From assembly GCA_019828545.1 (NCBI GenBank), contig JACVRA010000328.1:61163-125162 (forward strand): DNA of 64,000 nt, given 5' to 3'. The notes under the pieces were generated by a model. It was not told where the DNA came from. It did no database searches and was given only the letters and a program-made list of their open reading frames with translations. Every line of letters begins with the position of its first letter. Within the stretch, counting starts at the first letter, position 1. This document shows, in pieces, positions 24,451 through 35,144 of this stretch. The translations under genes and the position numbers were made by a program. The DNA comes from Paracamarosporium sp. OC-R06-R3 (Eukaryota > Ascomycota > Dothideomycetes > Pleosporales > Didymosphaeriaceae).

Positions 24451-26070
24451 GCGCTTGGGTGATGCGGGTGTTCAGTATTTTAGGTAGGAAAGGTTCAAGT
24501 AGATGGTGAATTCTAGGGTTCAGGATACGGTACGGCACGGTTGGAATGGAAGGTATGGTTTGGAAAAAGGCTTGTATTGGATGGGATGGGATGGAAAAGG
24601 TTCCATTCTCGAGCGCAGCGGCATATACCCTCCGCTTCACACTCCATGCTAGCGGACGCCGCTGCGCTTACCTATTGTTCACTTCCCTTGTGGAAGCAGC
24701 CCTTTGTAGATAGCTTGACGTAGTTTTTCTAATGGAAGGCAGAAGAAAAGGGGATGATTCTCGCAAACACTGTTCTTTGTCTAGGGAGTGACGTACTTTA
24801 CCTTGAAGTCAACCAACAGCCCGCTCTGTGCCCTCGGCTAAGCTACCCTGCGATACGCCGACCTCACCACGATCCTCTTCACGATCCAGTCCACGATCTT
24901 CAGTCACTTCATTACTCGTGCACGCCATCAAAACGTGCTAGCGCCCCCTTTACCATCACCGCCCGTGCACCCAATATTCCCACTCTGGCAACCTCATCGC
25001 CACTAGTCCCCTAGCGCCCCCAAAACAGGTACTCGCCCACCCCAAAACAAGAAATCACCTCCCAATTGGGTCATGCAGGGTCAAAAGTTGGCCGTCGGTC
25101 CCCCAATTGTTCAGAAATCAAGGAACATGCTGCGATCAATGAGGATGCTGGAATTGCCTGTTGAGGTATGTTCGAGGCCGCGTAATGAGCGGAAATGACG
25201 ATGGTGGACGTGGGGAAATTGAGTGTGGAGATGGTGCGTGAAATCAGGGAAGATAGAGTGATCTATGGGAGTGTGGACTTGCCAGTTCGGGAGGAATTCA
25301 GGTGGTGATGAGGTCAGTTGGTGAAGAATTTGGAATGGAGTCGTGTGGGTGGAAAAAACAAGGAAGATACAGTGATCTATGGTGAATGTGAAATGCCGTT
25401 TTGGGGACAATGGAGAGCGATGATGAGGTCAGTGAGTGGATTCCAAAAGGGATAGCATTGAAGGTCTTGAAAACAGGGAAGATACAGTGATCGATGGTTA
25501 GAGAGAAGTTGCCATTTCGATAATATGACGGCAGCAGTGAGGCTAGAAAGAGAGAGAAAGGGCCGAAAGAGGAACAAGAGTGCTGCGTTGTTGCCTGCAG
25601 ACAAGAATTTGGCACCACCTAGATGCCTACGAGGGTGCAAAGCCGAGAGCGTTGGCTTCGAAAACTCAAGTTTGCACGAGTGATTGGGCATCATGATGTC
25701 CGACAACGAAACAAGAAAACAATGAACCAAATATAATCACTCAGAGAGAAAGATGCTTCGGTATCACTAGAACGTCGTTGCTGCTTCCGTAACTGCAATC
25801 GCAAAAATCATGGACTTTTTGAATATATACACTGTTTGCTGCACACTCGTGGTAAGCTTCAATTACCCCAAACCATGAATACAGCACACGTAAAAAGAAA
25901 TTATCGAAGCCGTTGTAGTTTTGTGGATGTCCACGTCATCGATCGCTTGTTGGTTTGAACGCATCAAGGGATATCAGACCTGAGCGTTGCAACCATGTAC
26001 TGCTGTGTAGCATGCAGACAAGGCTGAAGTGTGGATTGACAAGTGCTTGGTCTGATCCTCGATCCAGCAC
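24451..26070. other. Gene-poor stretch of 1.6 kb with a tandem repeat
   Basis: I see no supported gene. The middle carries the degenerate 115-bp tandem repeat described separately. The remainder is ordinary non-coding sequence. Confidence 0.55.
25121..25590 (+). repeat. Degenerate tandem repeat, four units of about 115 bp
   Basis: Units begin near 25121, 25247, 25361 and 25476 with AGGAACATGCTGCGATCAATG or variants of GGGAAGATACAGTGATCTATG. Each has a TTGCC or ATGCCG element some 12 bases after the opening block, and several keep TGATGAGGTCAGT further on. Spacings are 126, 114 and 115 bp. On the minus strand the opening block translates to variants of TIDHCIFPVF, but unit length is not always a multiple of three, so the frame changes between units. 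A coding role is unlikely. Confidence 0.7.
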
Positions 26071-26575
26071 TTAGCATGGAGCTTCACCACACCAAGGAAT
26101 ACCCGCACACCCGTTATCATAGATAGTAAGGCCGCAGGTCTTGCCGTAAGCCGCCATGAGCGTGACGACGTTCTCTGGAATAAAACCAGTGAATCTGTTC
26201 TCACCGTCAGCATTACATCTTCCCTCAACAAGCATCCCTACTATGCGTCTTCTTTCGTCTTCTCTTTTTTCTTTGTTTATACTGCACATTTTTCATCGCT
26301 TCCAGCACTTACCCGAAGTTGTTCATCACCTCGTGCACCGTTGCACCAGAAGCCTTCGCCGCATTCAGGAAAAGATCTTTCTCCTCTTGTGTCATGTTTT
26401 TGCCGTAGTGAACGATGACATCTCCTTGAGCGGCGCCAGAGCAAGTTGCTGGAGCTTGGGGAATCTTGCATTCGTCTGACTGCGTGAAGCGAGAGATCAT
26501 TGCGGCAGGAGAATTGGAGGGTGGTAATGCGAGTGTAGTCGCGACGAGGGCGAGGATGGTTAGGAGTGAACGCAT
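26071..26575 (-). CDS. Small secreted cysteine-rich protein
   Basis: Two exons (26313-26575 and 26071-26194) joined across a 118-bp intron (GTAAGT donor, ACAG acceptor) give 128 residues. The start gives a clear signal peptide, MRSLLTILALVATTLALPPS, cut around residue 17-19. The mature part has six cysteines (36, 45, 108, 117, 123, 128), with the last at the C-terminus. It has one N-glycosylation site (NMT, residue 60) and a mid-region amphipathic helix (EEKDLFLNAAKASGATVHEV). The even cysteine count suggests three disulfides. I know no family for it. Size, signal peptide and cysteine content resemble candidate effectors or surface proteins of plant-associated fungi; that is inference. An earlier in-frame start at 26746 would bury the signal peptide and is less likely. 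Confidence 0.85.
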
Positions 26576-27626
26576 TGTGAGTTGGAAGTGTTGGTGCACT
26601 GGGATTAGATTTGTGCTTAAGGTGGTGAAGTCCTTGATGGGTGTGTGGGAAAGAGATGGAGTCGAACAAGAGCTGCCTTCGTACTTGATATACCAGATAG
26701 TTCTTTCGTAAAGATTATAGAAAATGATAGATGCGTAGCGCAACAAGCTGCTCTTATACTGCTGTGTTGTGCCGAGTATTCTTCCTTCTCACATGTGCCA
26801 ACGCCACAAATGACCCTCCATCGTTCTTGCCAACTTTACTTTTCTTAGGTCACCTCACCTCAATACTTTCATCTAAGTATCCTCGCCACACCGAATGCAA
26901 TCCTGATTAGTCCGTGGTGCGGCACTCCATCTGGATACACGGAATTTAAAATGCAATCTATATAGACCCAAGACATCCTGATAAATGCATATAGAGCTTG
27001 AATTTCCGGGGACGAAATCTACGCGTACGAAGCTGTGCCACGCAGAAAACCTTGTAGTTGCGTTCTGAGTACGATTGGTTGGAGCTAGATTGTGCCTAGC
27101 TTTAGGTGATCATGATTGGGTATTGCGGGATAGTGTAGGGTGACCTACGTTGTGTTTTGGGAGTCGGCGTTCCCAAGCTACCGGTTGATGTGGGTATTCT
27201 TCCGGAAGCCCCGTATGGAGCACAAACAGTGTTTCAGTGTAGTCGGTTTCTCCGCTGACGACATGCAGGGATGGAAATGTGGGGCTTCTAGAACAGGCGT
27301 AGAAGGCATATCGGGTGAAGATCACAGTTAGTGGGTCTTACAGATTAATTGACACGCATCACCAGTAGCCTTAGAAGGAGGAAATGTGAAAAAATGAGAT
27401 TGTCGTTAATCATCACAAGCATACAAGATCGTCGCTAATAGCCAAACCTCCTCCATCTCCTCCAATACATATCTTCTGTTTCCAGGAACATGTAGCGTCC
27501 TGCGCACATCTGTTCTGCACGTGCTTGGACCCATTACGAAGCCGCGACGCAAACCCCTACCGTGCCGAGGACCTTCCCATCGGCAGCGCCCAAAACACCT
27601 AGCTCATAAACAACCTCACCAGATCC
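26576..27626. other. Intergenic, about 1 kb
   Basis: No supported coding or RNA gene seen. It serves as the promoter side of the secreted protein at 26071-26575 and the 3' side of the next minus-strand gene. Confidence 0.5.
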
Positions 27627-28073
27627 CTACAACACAAAGGTCATCTTCCTCTCCATGAGAGCCGACTCAGAAGTCATATTTCCTGCCCACCTCAACACTT
27701 CTTCACCCAAAATCCCCACACCCGCATCCTCCTTTGCATGAATCGAACCTAACACAGCGGCCCTGATCACCAACGGGCACACAAGCACAACACACCAGAG
27801 CAATGCACCCACCAGCAAAACAACGAAAAGGTCGAAAAATATCCGCTCTGCAGGCTTTAGAACATACCCAGGTCCAGTGACTAGAGAGTTGAAGTAGAGT
27901 CTGTGGCAAGCGTGTCGAAAGCGGTCCAGGGGTTTGGGAGATGGAGGAAGGGCCGGGAACTCGCGGAGCGATTCATAGAAATCGTAGAAGGAGAACGAAG
28001 TCTTGTTTGATGTGAGGAACAGTGGAGAGAGGACGATGAGAGGGAAGAAGGGCAAGATTGCGAGGGAAGCCAT
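27627..28073 (-). CDS. Small predicted membrane protein, unrecognised
   Basis: A single-exon frame of 148 residues with a good start context (CAACAATGG). The N-terminus MASLAILPFFPLIVLSPLFL is a signal anchor or first helix. A strong second hydrophobic segment (FFDLFVVLLVGALLWCVVLV) lies near residues 79-100. Between them is a soluble stretch with FYDFYESLREFPALPPSPKP. One N-glycosylation site (NMT) sits near residue 132. I recognise no family and see no intron. It could be a lineage-specific protein; chance is possible but unlikely given the two well-formed helices and length. Confidence 0.55.
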   Translation of the reverse strand: MASLAILPFFPLIVLSPLFLTSNKTSFSFYDFYESLREFPALPPSPKPLDRFRHACHRLYFNSLVTGPGYVLKPAERIFFDLFVVLLVGALLWCVVLVCPLVIRAAVLGSIHAKEDAGVGILGEEVLRWAGNMTSESALMERKMTFVL

Positions 28074-29360
28074 TGTTGGTGCAAGTGCGCTCGCTGTAAT
28101 CTCGTTAGATGACTTGAGGTTTATGATATGTGGGTTGTTAGGGCAAGAGACCTACCCAGAGAATAGTATGATGAAGATATGGATGTACGATACTAACAAA
28201 TGGTCTATACCTCTATAGTCGATGAGAGGGTATGTGAGAGATCGATACTGTTAAGAAAATCAAGCGCGTAAAGAAGTCCTTCCTTATTTCAATTCTCCCC
28301 AACGCTCTTACGAATTCAATTCAGAGTCTCCACAAGCAACACTTCGCACTGATATCTTTAAAAACTCCATTCCAAACAGCGTGCCTCCCGATTATAAACC
28401 GTCACGCTGCACCCCTATAGAAAGCCCGATAAACACATCCAACCTAGCCCATCCTTCCGGGCTACCAGGGCTTCGCATCGGTTCAAGCATGATGGAAATC
28501 CTAAGCCAAAACCAACATGAGCTAGCCATGACAGTTCAGCGGGCCTAGCCGAAAGACTTCACATCTCGAGTGCAACAGCCAATAGGCGTGCAGCGGAAGT
28601 GCCACTGCGCTCCGGGATGCGCCTGATAGCCATGGTGGTGTGTTGAAAAATGAAGCTATTCGGAAATTTTTATCATGCTTTCATAGCGCGGTTCCGACGC
28701 TTCCGATGCAATTCCATGGCTCCCATGTCATCCGCCGGCAGCCTTGTGCTTCGCTCATAGGTTACATGGGAATCGTGGTTCGATTCACAGTCTCATGTTC
28801 ATATATTACCGACTGACTAACGCTCGAACCTTGTAGTTATCCGCGCTGAGTCCCACGCGGAGGAAACTCGGGTTTTGGAGAGCGTAGCAGAACTGGAAAA
28901 CCACAATTGTAGTGAAGACCTCAAATATTGATATGTACTGAATGGTTCTGACATGATTCGAGCCACAAGCTTTGTGGCTTTAGGCTGGTGCGAATCTTCT
29001 TCGCGGTCCTAAGAGCGCATCAGATGTACGTTGCCCATCAGATGTTCACCCTATGTTCGCTTATGGATGCTGACCAGTGTTGCATCCGACATCACTACTG
29101 CTATCCTACATGCTACTTGACTATCGTCATAGTGCAGCTAGAGTGCTGATTCCGTCACTGAGAGCCTATGGCTTGCCTGCTGTGACTTCTTCGTGGTCTC
29201 TTAGGAGTTCCTTCAAAATATGCTGGGTAAGCATCAACGCTCATCGAATTCCGATGTAACCGCCTTAATCGATGGGGCACGTCCTAATAGGAAACTCCTT
29301 AATCGGATTGTAGTGATAGCTGTCATGCTGTTGTTGAATGCGTTTGAATTCGCTTTCCGA
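28074..29360. other. Intergenic, 1.3 kb
   Basis: No supported feature. Open frames here are short and have no domain character. Confidence 0.5.
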
Positions 29361-31486
29361 TCATCCGGGCGGGGGGCTCGCCACCTCACGCTGATATGCG
29401 CCGGCGAAGTCGAGTTGTCCAAGCTGACCATTTATCTGATCAATCTCCTTACTCAGATCCTCCAGGTTCTGCGCTAAGCTAGAGACTTCGTCGAACCGAC
29501 GATGTTTGGTAGCATCTGCAACCATCTCCGATACCATGAACTTCTGCTCTTCTAGGACAATGAGTCTTTCACGGAGCTCTTTCTCTTCTGATTCTAGTGC
29601 TGATACTGCACTGCTGCTGCTGACAATACTCCCGGCTTGCCTGTCATTGTATTTAATGGAAGCAAGTACGCCTCCGTTTTGGCGACCATTCGATTTCGAG
29701 CCCTGAGGGGCCGCATGCTTTAAAACCTTCGGCAAAGATCGTAATGGCAGCATGTGTGTACTCAGGAAATTATATGCTTGCTGGTATACAGCTTTCTGTA
29801 ACTTGATTTGGGTAGGCGATTCTGTTGGTAGGTCTCGAATCCTTTTAGCGGCAGTATCGTACTGCGCAAATGCGTCCATAAGCCTCTTCCGTACTTTGGT
29901 GGCATCTGTGAGCTGCTGCGGTGATGGCGGCTTGTCGGGGTCTTGGAGTGCCATGAGCAGCTTTTGGAACCGAGGAAGAAGCAGCCGGATGCCCCTCTCA
30001 AACTGGGCCAAGTTCTCGTATGCACGCTGGTCCGTTGGCTTCCGTGCTAGCTCACTCTCGAAGTCCCTTCTGCTGAACAAGGTGTGATTGCAGTCCTTGC
30101 ACATACGAACATCGACACCAATCTGGCTACCTTTTTCGGATTTGTTCGCACCTGTCGCTGTTAGTAAAGCTAAGAAGAGAATTTCCCGATTGGACCCACC
30201 AGCGGCGATATTGAGCCCAATCTCGGACGAGCATGCCGTCTTCGGATCACCACACACAACGCGGCCGCACATGCGACAATGGTGTCTACGAAAGGTGTAG
30301 CTGGAGAAATCTTGTTGGCAAAACGGACAGTGCGAAATTTTAGCGTCCTCCTCCCAAGTGATGATAGACTGTTCCAAGACTTTTCGCTGGTTCTTCGCGC
30401 CCGAAAGTGGCCAAAAGCTGCTCGTGGCACTCTCGTCTGGAGGAGGATTTGCCAACAGCTGGGTCAGCTTCGTTAAGCGCTTTTCAAGTCTACTAATCTC
30501 CATGTGTTCTCTGTCTACCCTTTTGCGCCGGGTTTCGGCGAATTGTTTGAAGTGGTCGCGATCAGACCCATGGTGGTCGTTGTACCCTTCTCTTGACTTG
30601 TAGCATGTTTCGCACACTCTGCACCAGATACCCCTTACCGGATCATGCTTTGCCTGCCGAGACAACCTCATCTGATACATGGTATGATCTTCGCAGAAGA
30701 GCTTCCCGCAACACCTACAGTTGACGGCGGTGTTGTTCCCTCCCAACGTTATCTGACCACTAATGGGCCTTCCACAGACTGGGTCCGAACATACATCGCG
30801 GTAGCTTGGCCGTTGCCAATGTGCTCGAGTGACTTCTTCTTCGGGATCTCGGCGGACTTGTACTGGTTCGTGCGATGGAGCGGCGCTAGAAGGGTGGGCA
30901 AATGGGGGCGGAGTCGGGGCATCGTTGGATTCGAACACGTCGAGGCCTTTGAGCTTCTGGTTCAGCACTGCCAGCGGCTGGAACTTCTTTGCCTTTTGCA
31001 TCTGCAGCTCGAACCAGTTCTTGACCTCATCCTGCTCCTCCTCCACGAGGTTCTGGTGGTTATCGTCGAGATGCCTGATAGCGGTCAGAATGGCACGTGG
31101 GCGGTGACGAATGGCACAAGTACCGGTTGAGTTGGAGCAGAGTCAGCTGTTCTTGTTAGACCTATGGACATGCTCGAGGGAGGCGGAGGCGCAAAGCAAC
31201 ATACCATTTCCTCGTTGCAGATGGGACATACGAGCCTGCTGGAGGCACTGGCGGCAGCATTCTCGGCGCCTGGAAGCAGGACCTTGCTGCCAATGTCGTC
31301 CCTCGTTTCGGCGGTGCTCGCAGGGCTGTTGGAGGTCTGGGAGCTGAGCGATATGGAGCTCTCTGAGGGCGAGAGCAAGCTGGCATTGCGGCGGTGGTGG
31401 GCAGGCGGGCGCGGGGACACGGCGGGCGACAGGTTCCTCCCGCTGCCGAGCACACGGCCGCCGCCCAGGGACCTGCCCGAGGTCAT
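29361..31486 (-). CDS. PEP7: Vac1/Pep7, FYVE-domain endosomal tethering protein
   Basis: Three exons are clear: 31205-31486, 31124-31146 (only 23 bp) and 29361-31074. Splicing rebuilds an N-terminal C2H2 finger, CPICNEEM-LTLLQLNRHLDDNH (about residues 85-107). The large exon has two zinc-binding FYVE modules. One, at about 197-261, is variant (CGRP...CRCCGKLFCEDH). The other, at about 351-430, carries the RRHHCRMCGRVVC lipid-binding signature. A coiled C-terminal region with HRRFDEVSSLAQNLEDLSKE resembles the Rab-binding helix of Vac1/Rabenosyn-5. The family links Rab5/Vps21, PI3P and the Vps45-Pep12 SNARE machinery in Golgi-to-vacuole transport. Bases 30152-30199 (48 bp) look like a fourth, in-frame intron inside the second FYVE module; removal gives about 656 residues. 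The gene is divergent from MET8. Confidence 0.9.
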
Positions 31487-31820
31487 GATGGATGTGGTCG
31501 AGAGGTACCGACGGTGTTCATGGACAAGGGCGACCTCAACGTGGGTGGGCCCTGGGCGAGGTAGCAGCCTTAGTCGGGTGTGGCGCAAGCATTAGGATTC
31601 CAGGTCCACAGGGCTGGCGAGCCCCCATGCCCCCGTAGAAGCGCTCGTCGCAGCTAGCCTACCTTTGTACCAGCAAATGGCCTTCTTCGCTGCCTCTGTC
31701 GCGAGGTCCGCTATCGATATCACATGCCGGCCCGTCTGTGGCGTTTCAGCTGTGGCGGGCCATCGGTCGTCGTAAATTATCTCCGCGCACCAGTGCTTTC
31801 TTCCTCCCCCACGCGCCGCC
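31487..31820. promoter_or_regulatory. Shared divergent promoter region of PEP7 and MET8
   Basis: These 334 bp lie between two opposed start codons. No TATA box or other definite site is visible. Confidence 0.5.
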
Positions 31821-32660
31821 ATGAAGAGCCAGTATCCTGAGATCCAGGGCGGAGGCTCGCTCATCCTGGCCTGGCAGATCCGCAACAAGCATGTTTTGGT
31901 GATTGGAGGCGGCGAGGTGAGAGTCCCGTGCAGCTGCGCCGGTACCGACTGATGCAGACCAGGTAGCTGCCGGCCGCATCGTGAACGTGCTCAATGCCGA
32001 CGCAAAAGTCACTGTCGTTTCCCCTCGCTCCGGCCTCAATGACGAGGTGGCCTACCGCGTGGACCAGAAGCAGGTCCAGCTTGTCGATCGCAAATTCGAA
32101 CCGTCCGACCTCGACGGCGTGGATATGGTCTTGTGCGCCGTCGACGATCCCGAGGCTTCGACCCAGATATATAAGCTGTGCCAGGAGAGGAGAATAGCCG
32201 CCAACATTGCCGACGTGCCGCCAGAATGCGATTTCTACTTTGGAAGCGTGCATCGCGACGGCCCGCTGCAAATCATGGTCAGCACCAACGGCAACGGCCC
32301 AAAGCTGGCAAACATTGTGAGAAGGCAGATTGCGAATGGCTTGCCGCACAACATCGGCGCAGCTGTGCAAAGAGTCGGCATGCTTCGGAGGAAATTGCGC
32401 AAGGTCGCCCCTGCTATAGAAGAGGGACCAAAGAGGATGCAATGGTATGCTCTGCCAATCCGTGTTTTTCGAACCTACCACTAACCTGGCTCAGGATGTC
32501 AAAAGTCTGCGAGCAATGGACCCTTGATGACCTGTGTGAAATGACCGAAGAAGATATGGAAGAGCTCCTGGGCTTCTACAAGCCGGGGACCGTCCCGTCG
32601 CTAGATGAAGTTCGTTTGAGGGAACCTGATGGCGCCTACGATGGACCTTTCTTAATCTAA
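31821..32660 (+). CDS. MET8: Met8, bifunctional precorrin-2 dehydrogenase / sirohydrochlorin ferrochelatase
   Basis: Exons 31821-31916, 31963-32444 and 32495-32660 give 247 residues, close to yeast Met8 (274). The N-terminal Rossmann fold has HVLVIGGGEVAAGRIVNVLN (about 24-43), spanning the first splice junction. IAANIADVPPECDFYFGSVH is the conserved Met8 segment that holds the catalytic aspartate region. The C-terminal helical part includes GNGPKLANIVRRQIANGLPH. The enzyme oxidises precorrin-2 with NAD and inserts iron to make siroheme, the cofactor of sulfite and nitrite reductases. Both introns are about 50 bp with CTGAT/CTAAC branches. The start was chosen because the short leader MKSQYPEIQGGGSLILAWQI matches fungal orthologs as I recall them. 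Confidence 0.93.
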
Positions 32661-33093
32661 CGGCATCGCTGACATGATCACACGAGGAGTTTGGGCATCA
32701 TCTGATTATAGTTTGTGGATCTGGTTTTGCATCTGAGCGCGCCTGGATGGATAGAGCAGCTAAGTCTGGACTCCCTGACGCTTGTAACGAATATTACTGT
32801 ATAACACCATGAATCTCCCTTCGACTTGGTATGCAACTACTCCACGATTCGTTTTACTATCTATAGGTCTTACACGTCTTTGTATTGGTCTTTGCTTCCA
32901 CTACACTCGACCAATCAAACGCGATATGGCCCGAGCGCCATAGTGTCCGCCGTCCTAGTCTTGCCATTGCCATTGATGCAGCTTTCCGCAATTGCACGAC
33001 ACAATATTTTACACCTACCACGGCACTCTGACTCAAAGACTTACACTGTACCTACCATTCAGCAAGACTTCCCTGGACAACTTGGACCGGCAC
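32661..33093. other. Intergenic between MET8 and the METTL16-like gene
   Basis: 433 bp. The frame of the next gene stays open upstream of 33094, but the added residues are not family-like. No other feature seen. Confidence 0.45.
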
Positions 33094-34458
33094 ATGGATC
33101 TGGCGACACGTCCACCGTACGAGTCGGTCGACTTCAAAGCCTTGGCAAAGCACGATGAGGACTTCAACACCATGTGGCAGAAATGCTCAGGCCAGCTCGA
33201 TTTTCAAGATCCAGAGACTACTAAATCACTCACCAAAGCCATATTAAAGGTCGATTTCGGCCTGCACCTTGAAGTACCGGATGATCGACTATGTCCTCCC
33301 GTGCCAAATCGCTGGAACTACGTGTCCTGGATTCACACACTGCTCGATTCGACCAATCCCGACTACTCAAACAAGTATGATCCAGAGAGGCAAGTTATTG
33401 GTCTAGATATTGGCACCGGCGCGTCCGCAATCTACACCATGCTTTGCTTGAAGTCGCGACCTAACTGGATCATGTGTGCTACTGATGTAGACAAACGGAG
33501 CTTTGAGTCTGCGGCGCGGAACTTGACCAACAATAATCTGATAACGAGGACAAAGATGCTGCAGACAATAGACAGCCAGCCTCTTGTTCCACTGCAGTAT
33601 CTTAGCGTAGGCGAGCTCGATTTCACTATATGCAACCCCCCATTCTTCTTAGACGAGACAGACATGCGGCAAAGCCTTAGCGGAGAGGGGAAGTCGTGGA
33701 AACCAAATGCCGTCTGTACCGGTGCTGGGGTGGAGATGGTGTGTCAGGGCGGAGATCTCGGATTCGTGACACGGATCGTTGAAGAAAGTCTCGTTCTAAG
33801 GGAGAAAGTGAAGTGGTATACCAGTATGTTCGGCAAGCTGAGCAGCGCTAAAGCGATCGTTGGCCTTCTCAAAGAAAAGGGTATCACGAATTGGGCTGTG
33901 GGAAGTATCGAGGTCGGTGGCGGGACGAAACGGTGGATTGTTGCATGGAGCTTTACAGACTACCGGCCTTCTAACGTAAGGATATATACCCCTTGATGGA
34001 TGCACAGATGTGCGTATACTAACGTTTTTTAGACAATAGCTCGTATCGAAAAGATTGCAAACGAATATCTCCCTTTCCCGACTGAATACCGCTTCCCGCT
34101 ACCCGCAAATATTGATACTAATGCTGCAAAGCACACAATTGATCAACAAGCACGTCGCCTTCATATTCGCTGGAATTGGGATCCTCAAACCGCTGCTGGT
34201 GTTGGTGAAGCTGCGGGGAACGTTTGGTCACGCGCGTACAGACGCGAGCACGAGCGCAAGAAGAGGGAGCTGGCAGCATCGGGTACTAGTGACACAGAGA
34301 TGCAGGACACTTTAGGAGATATGAAGGTCACACTAGCGTTCAGGATAAAAGTGGTGGAAAGCAAGGGAGAGGTGGTGATCGACTGGCTGAGAGGCAACGA
34401 CCAGGTGCTTTGGGAGAGCTTCTGTGGCATGGTGCATCGGAGCTTTAAGAAATCGTGA
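33094..34458 (+). CDS. METTL16-type RNA N6-adenosine methyltransferase (DUF890)
   Basis: Exons 33094-33975 and 34033-34458 join in frame (GTAAGG donor, TACTAAC branch, TTTAG acceptor) to give 435 residues. The N-terminus has the family block VDFKALAKHDEDF, then GQLDFQDPETTKSLTKAILK and LEVPDDRLCPPVPNRWNYVS. The SAM-binding loop is GLDIGTGASAIYTM (about residue 104). The catalytic motif is NPPF (about residues 182-185). These match METTL16 and yeast/fungal DUF890 proteins, which methylate adenosine in U6 snRNA and some structured RNAs. The C-terminal part (LRGNDQVLWESFCGMVHRSF) is weaker. The start at 33094 fits the orthologs I recall; an earlier in-frame codon at 32992 exists but adds 34 unlikely residues. 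Confidence 0.9.
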
Positions 34459-34961
34459 ATGCTTGTGGGAAAAGCAACATGATTTCCACTACGAGCGGGT
34501 TCAAAAATGCAAGACGTAGGACGGAAGTGCTCTTACCCATCGTCAGCAAGTGTGGAGAAGGAAGCTCAGTCAGCCATTCCAAACGCTCACCGCACAGTCG
34601 AGGATCAAGCAAAGCTCTTATACAGTCAGAAAGTGGAGTAGCTTGGTGACTAAGGTCATCATAGTACGCTTGTATACCAGGCATGGAAATGTGCTGCGAG
34701 ACGATCAGCTTCTTACATAGACTCATCTCTCAAGCTGACGCCATCCCCGCATATTTACCTTAATCCTCTACCCATGTTTCACCTAACAACTACCACTTTC
34801 GGAGCCATGCCAGCACTCAGCCCTCCCACCATACCTTCTCTCTTTTACTTCTTATAACGACCATCACATTCCGCCATACCATCTTCCCATCACGCAACTT
34901 TCCAACTACAGCTTCCGATTTCTTAAACCACCTGCCTAAATAGCATTCAGAGAGTCTCAAA
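34459..34961. other. Intergenic upstream of the defensin-like gene
   Basis: 503 bp with no supported gene. The last 200 bp are C/T-rich and contain CCTAAATAGC about 30 bases before the next start codon, a possible weak TATA-like element. Confidence 0.4.
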
Positions 34962-35144
34962 ATGCAGCTCGCATCCCTCTGTCTCACCGCGCTATCCCTC
35001 TTCGCGGCCACTACCAACGCACAAGCTTGTGGCCAGTTCTTCGGCAAAGATTCCGCAGCCTGTCAAGCTCAATGCTCGGATCTGGGCGGCAAGTGTATTA
35101 ACCGCGGGGGAACGGCGGTGTTGTTGCTGCAGTGTTCGTGTTAA
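34962..35144 (+). CDS. Secreted CS-alpha-beta (defensin-like) peptide candidate
   Basis: A single-exon frame of 60 residues. The first 20 (MQLASLCLTALSLFAATTNA) form a typical signal peptide with an A-x-A type cut site. The remaining 40 residues have exactly six cysteines in the order C-x10-C-x3-C-x6-C-x12-C-x-C. Paired CxxxC and CxC, with a GG just before the fourth cysteine (GGKC), are the signature of the cysteine-stabilised alpha-beta fold. Fungal defensins of the plectasin type also have x10 between the first two cysteines. No prosegment separates signal and mature peptide, unlike plectasin as I recall it. Activity is unknown; it could be antimicrobial, a signal or an effector. The stop directly follows the last cysteine, supporting the end. 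Transcript evidence is needed for the gene itself. Confidence 0.7.
   Translation: MQLASLCLTALSLFAATTNAQACGQFFGKDSAACQAQCSDLGGKCINRGGTAVLLLQCSC

Noticed and set aside
28770..28800. B-box-like GGTTCGATTCA
   Set aside because: No A box or cloverleaf can be placed around it.
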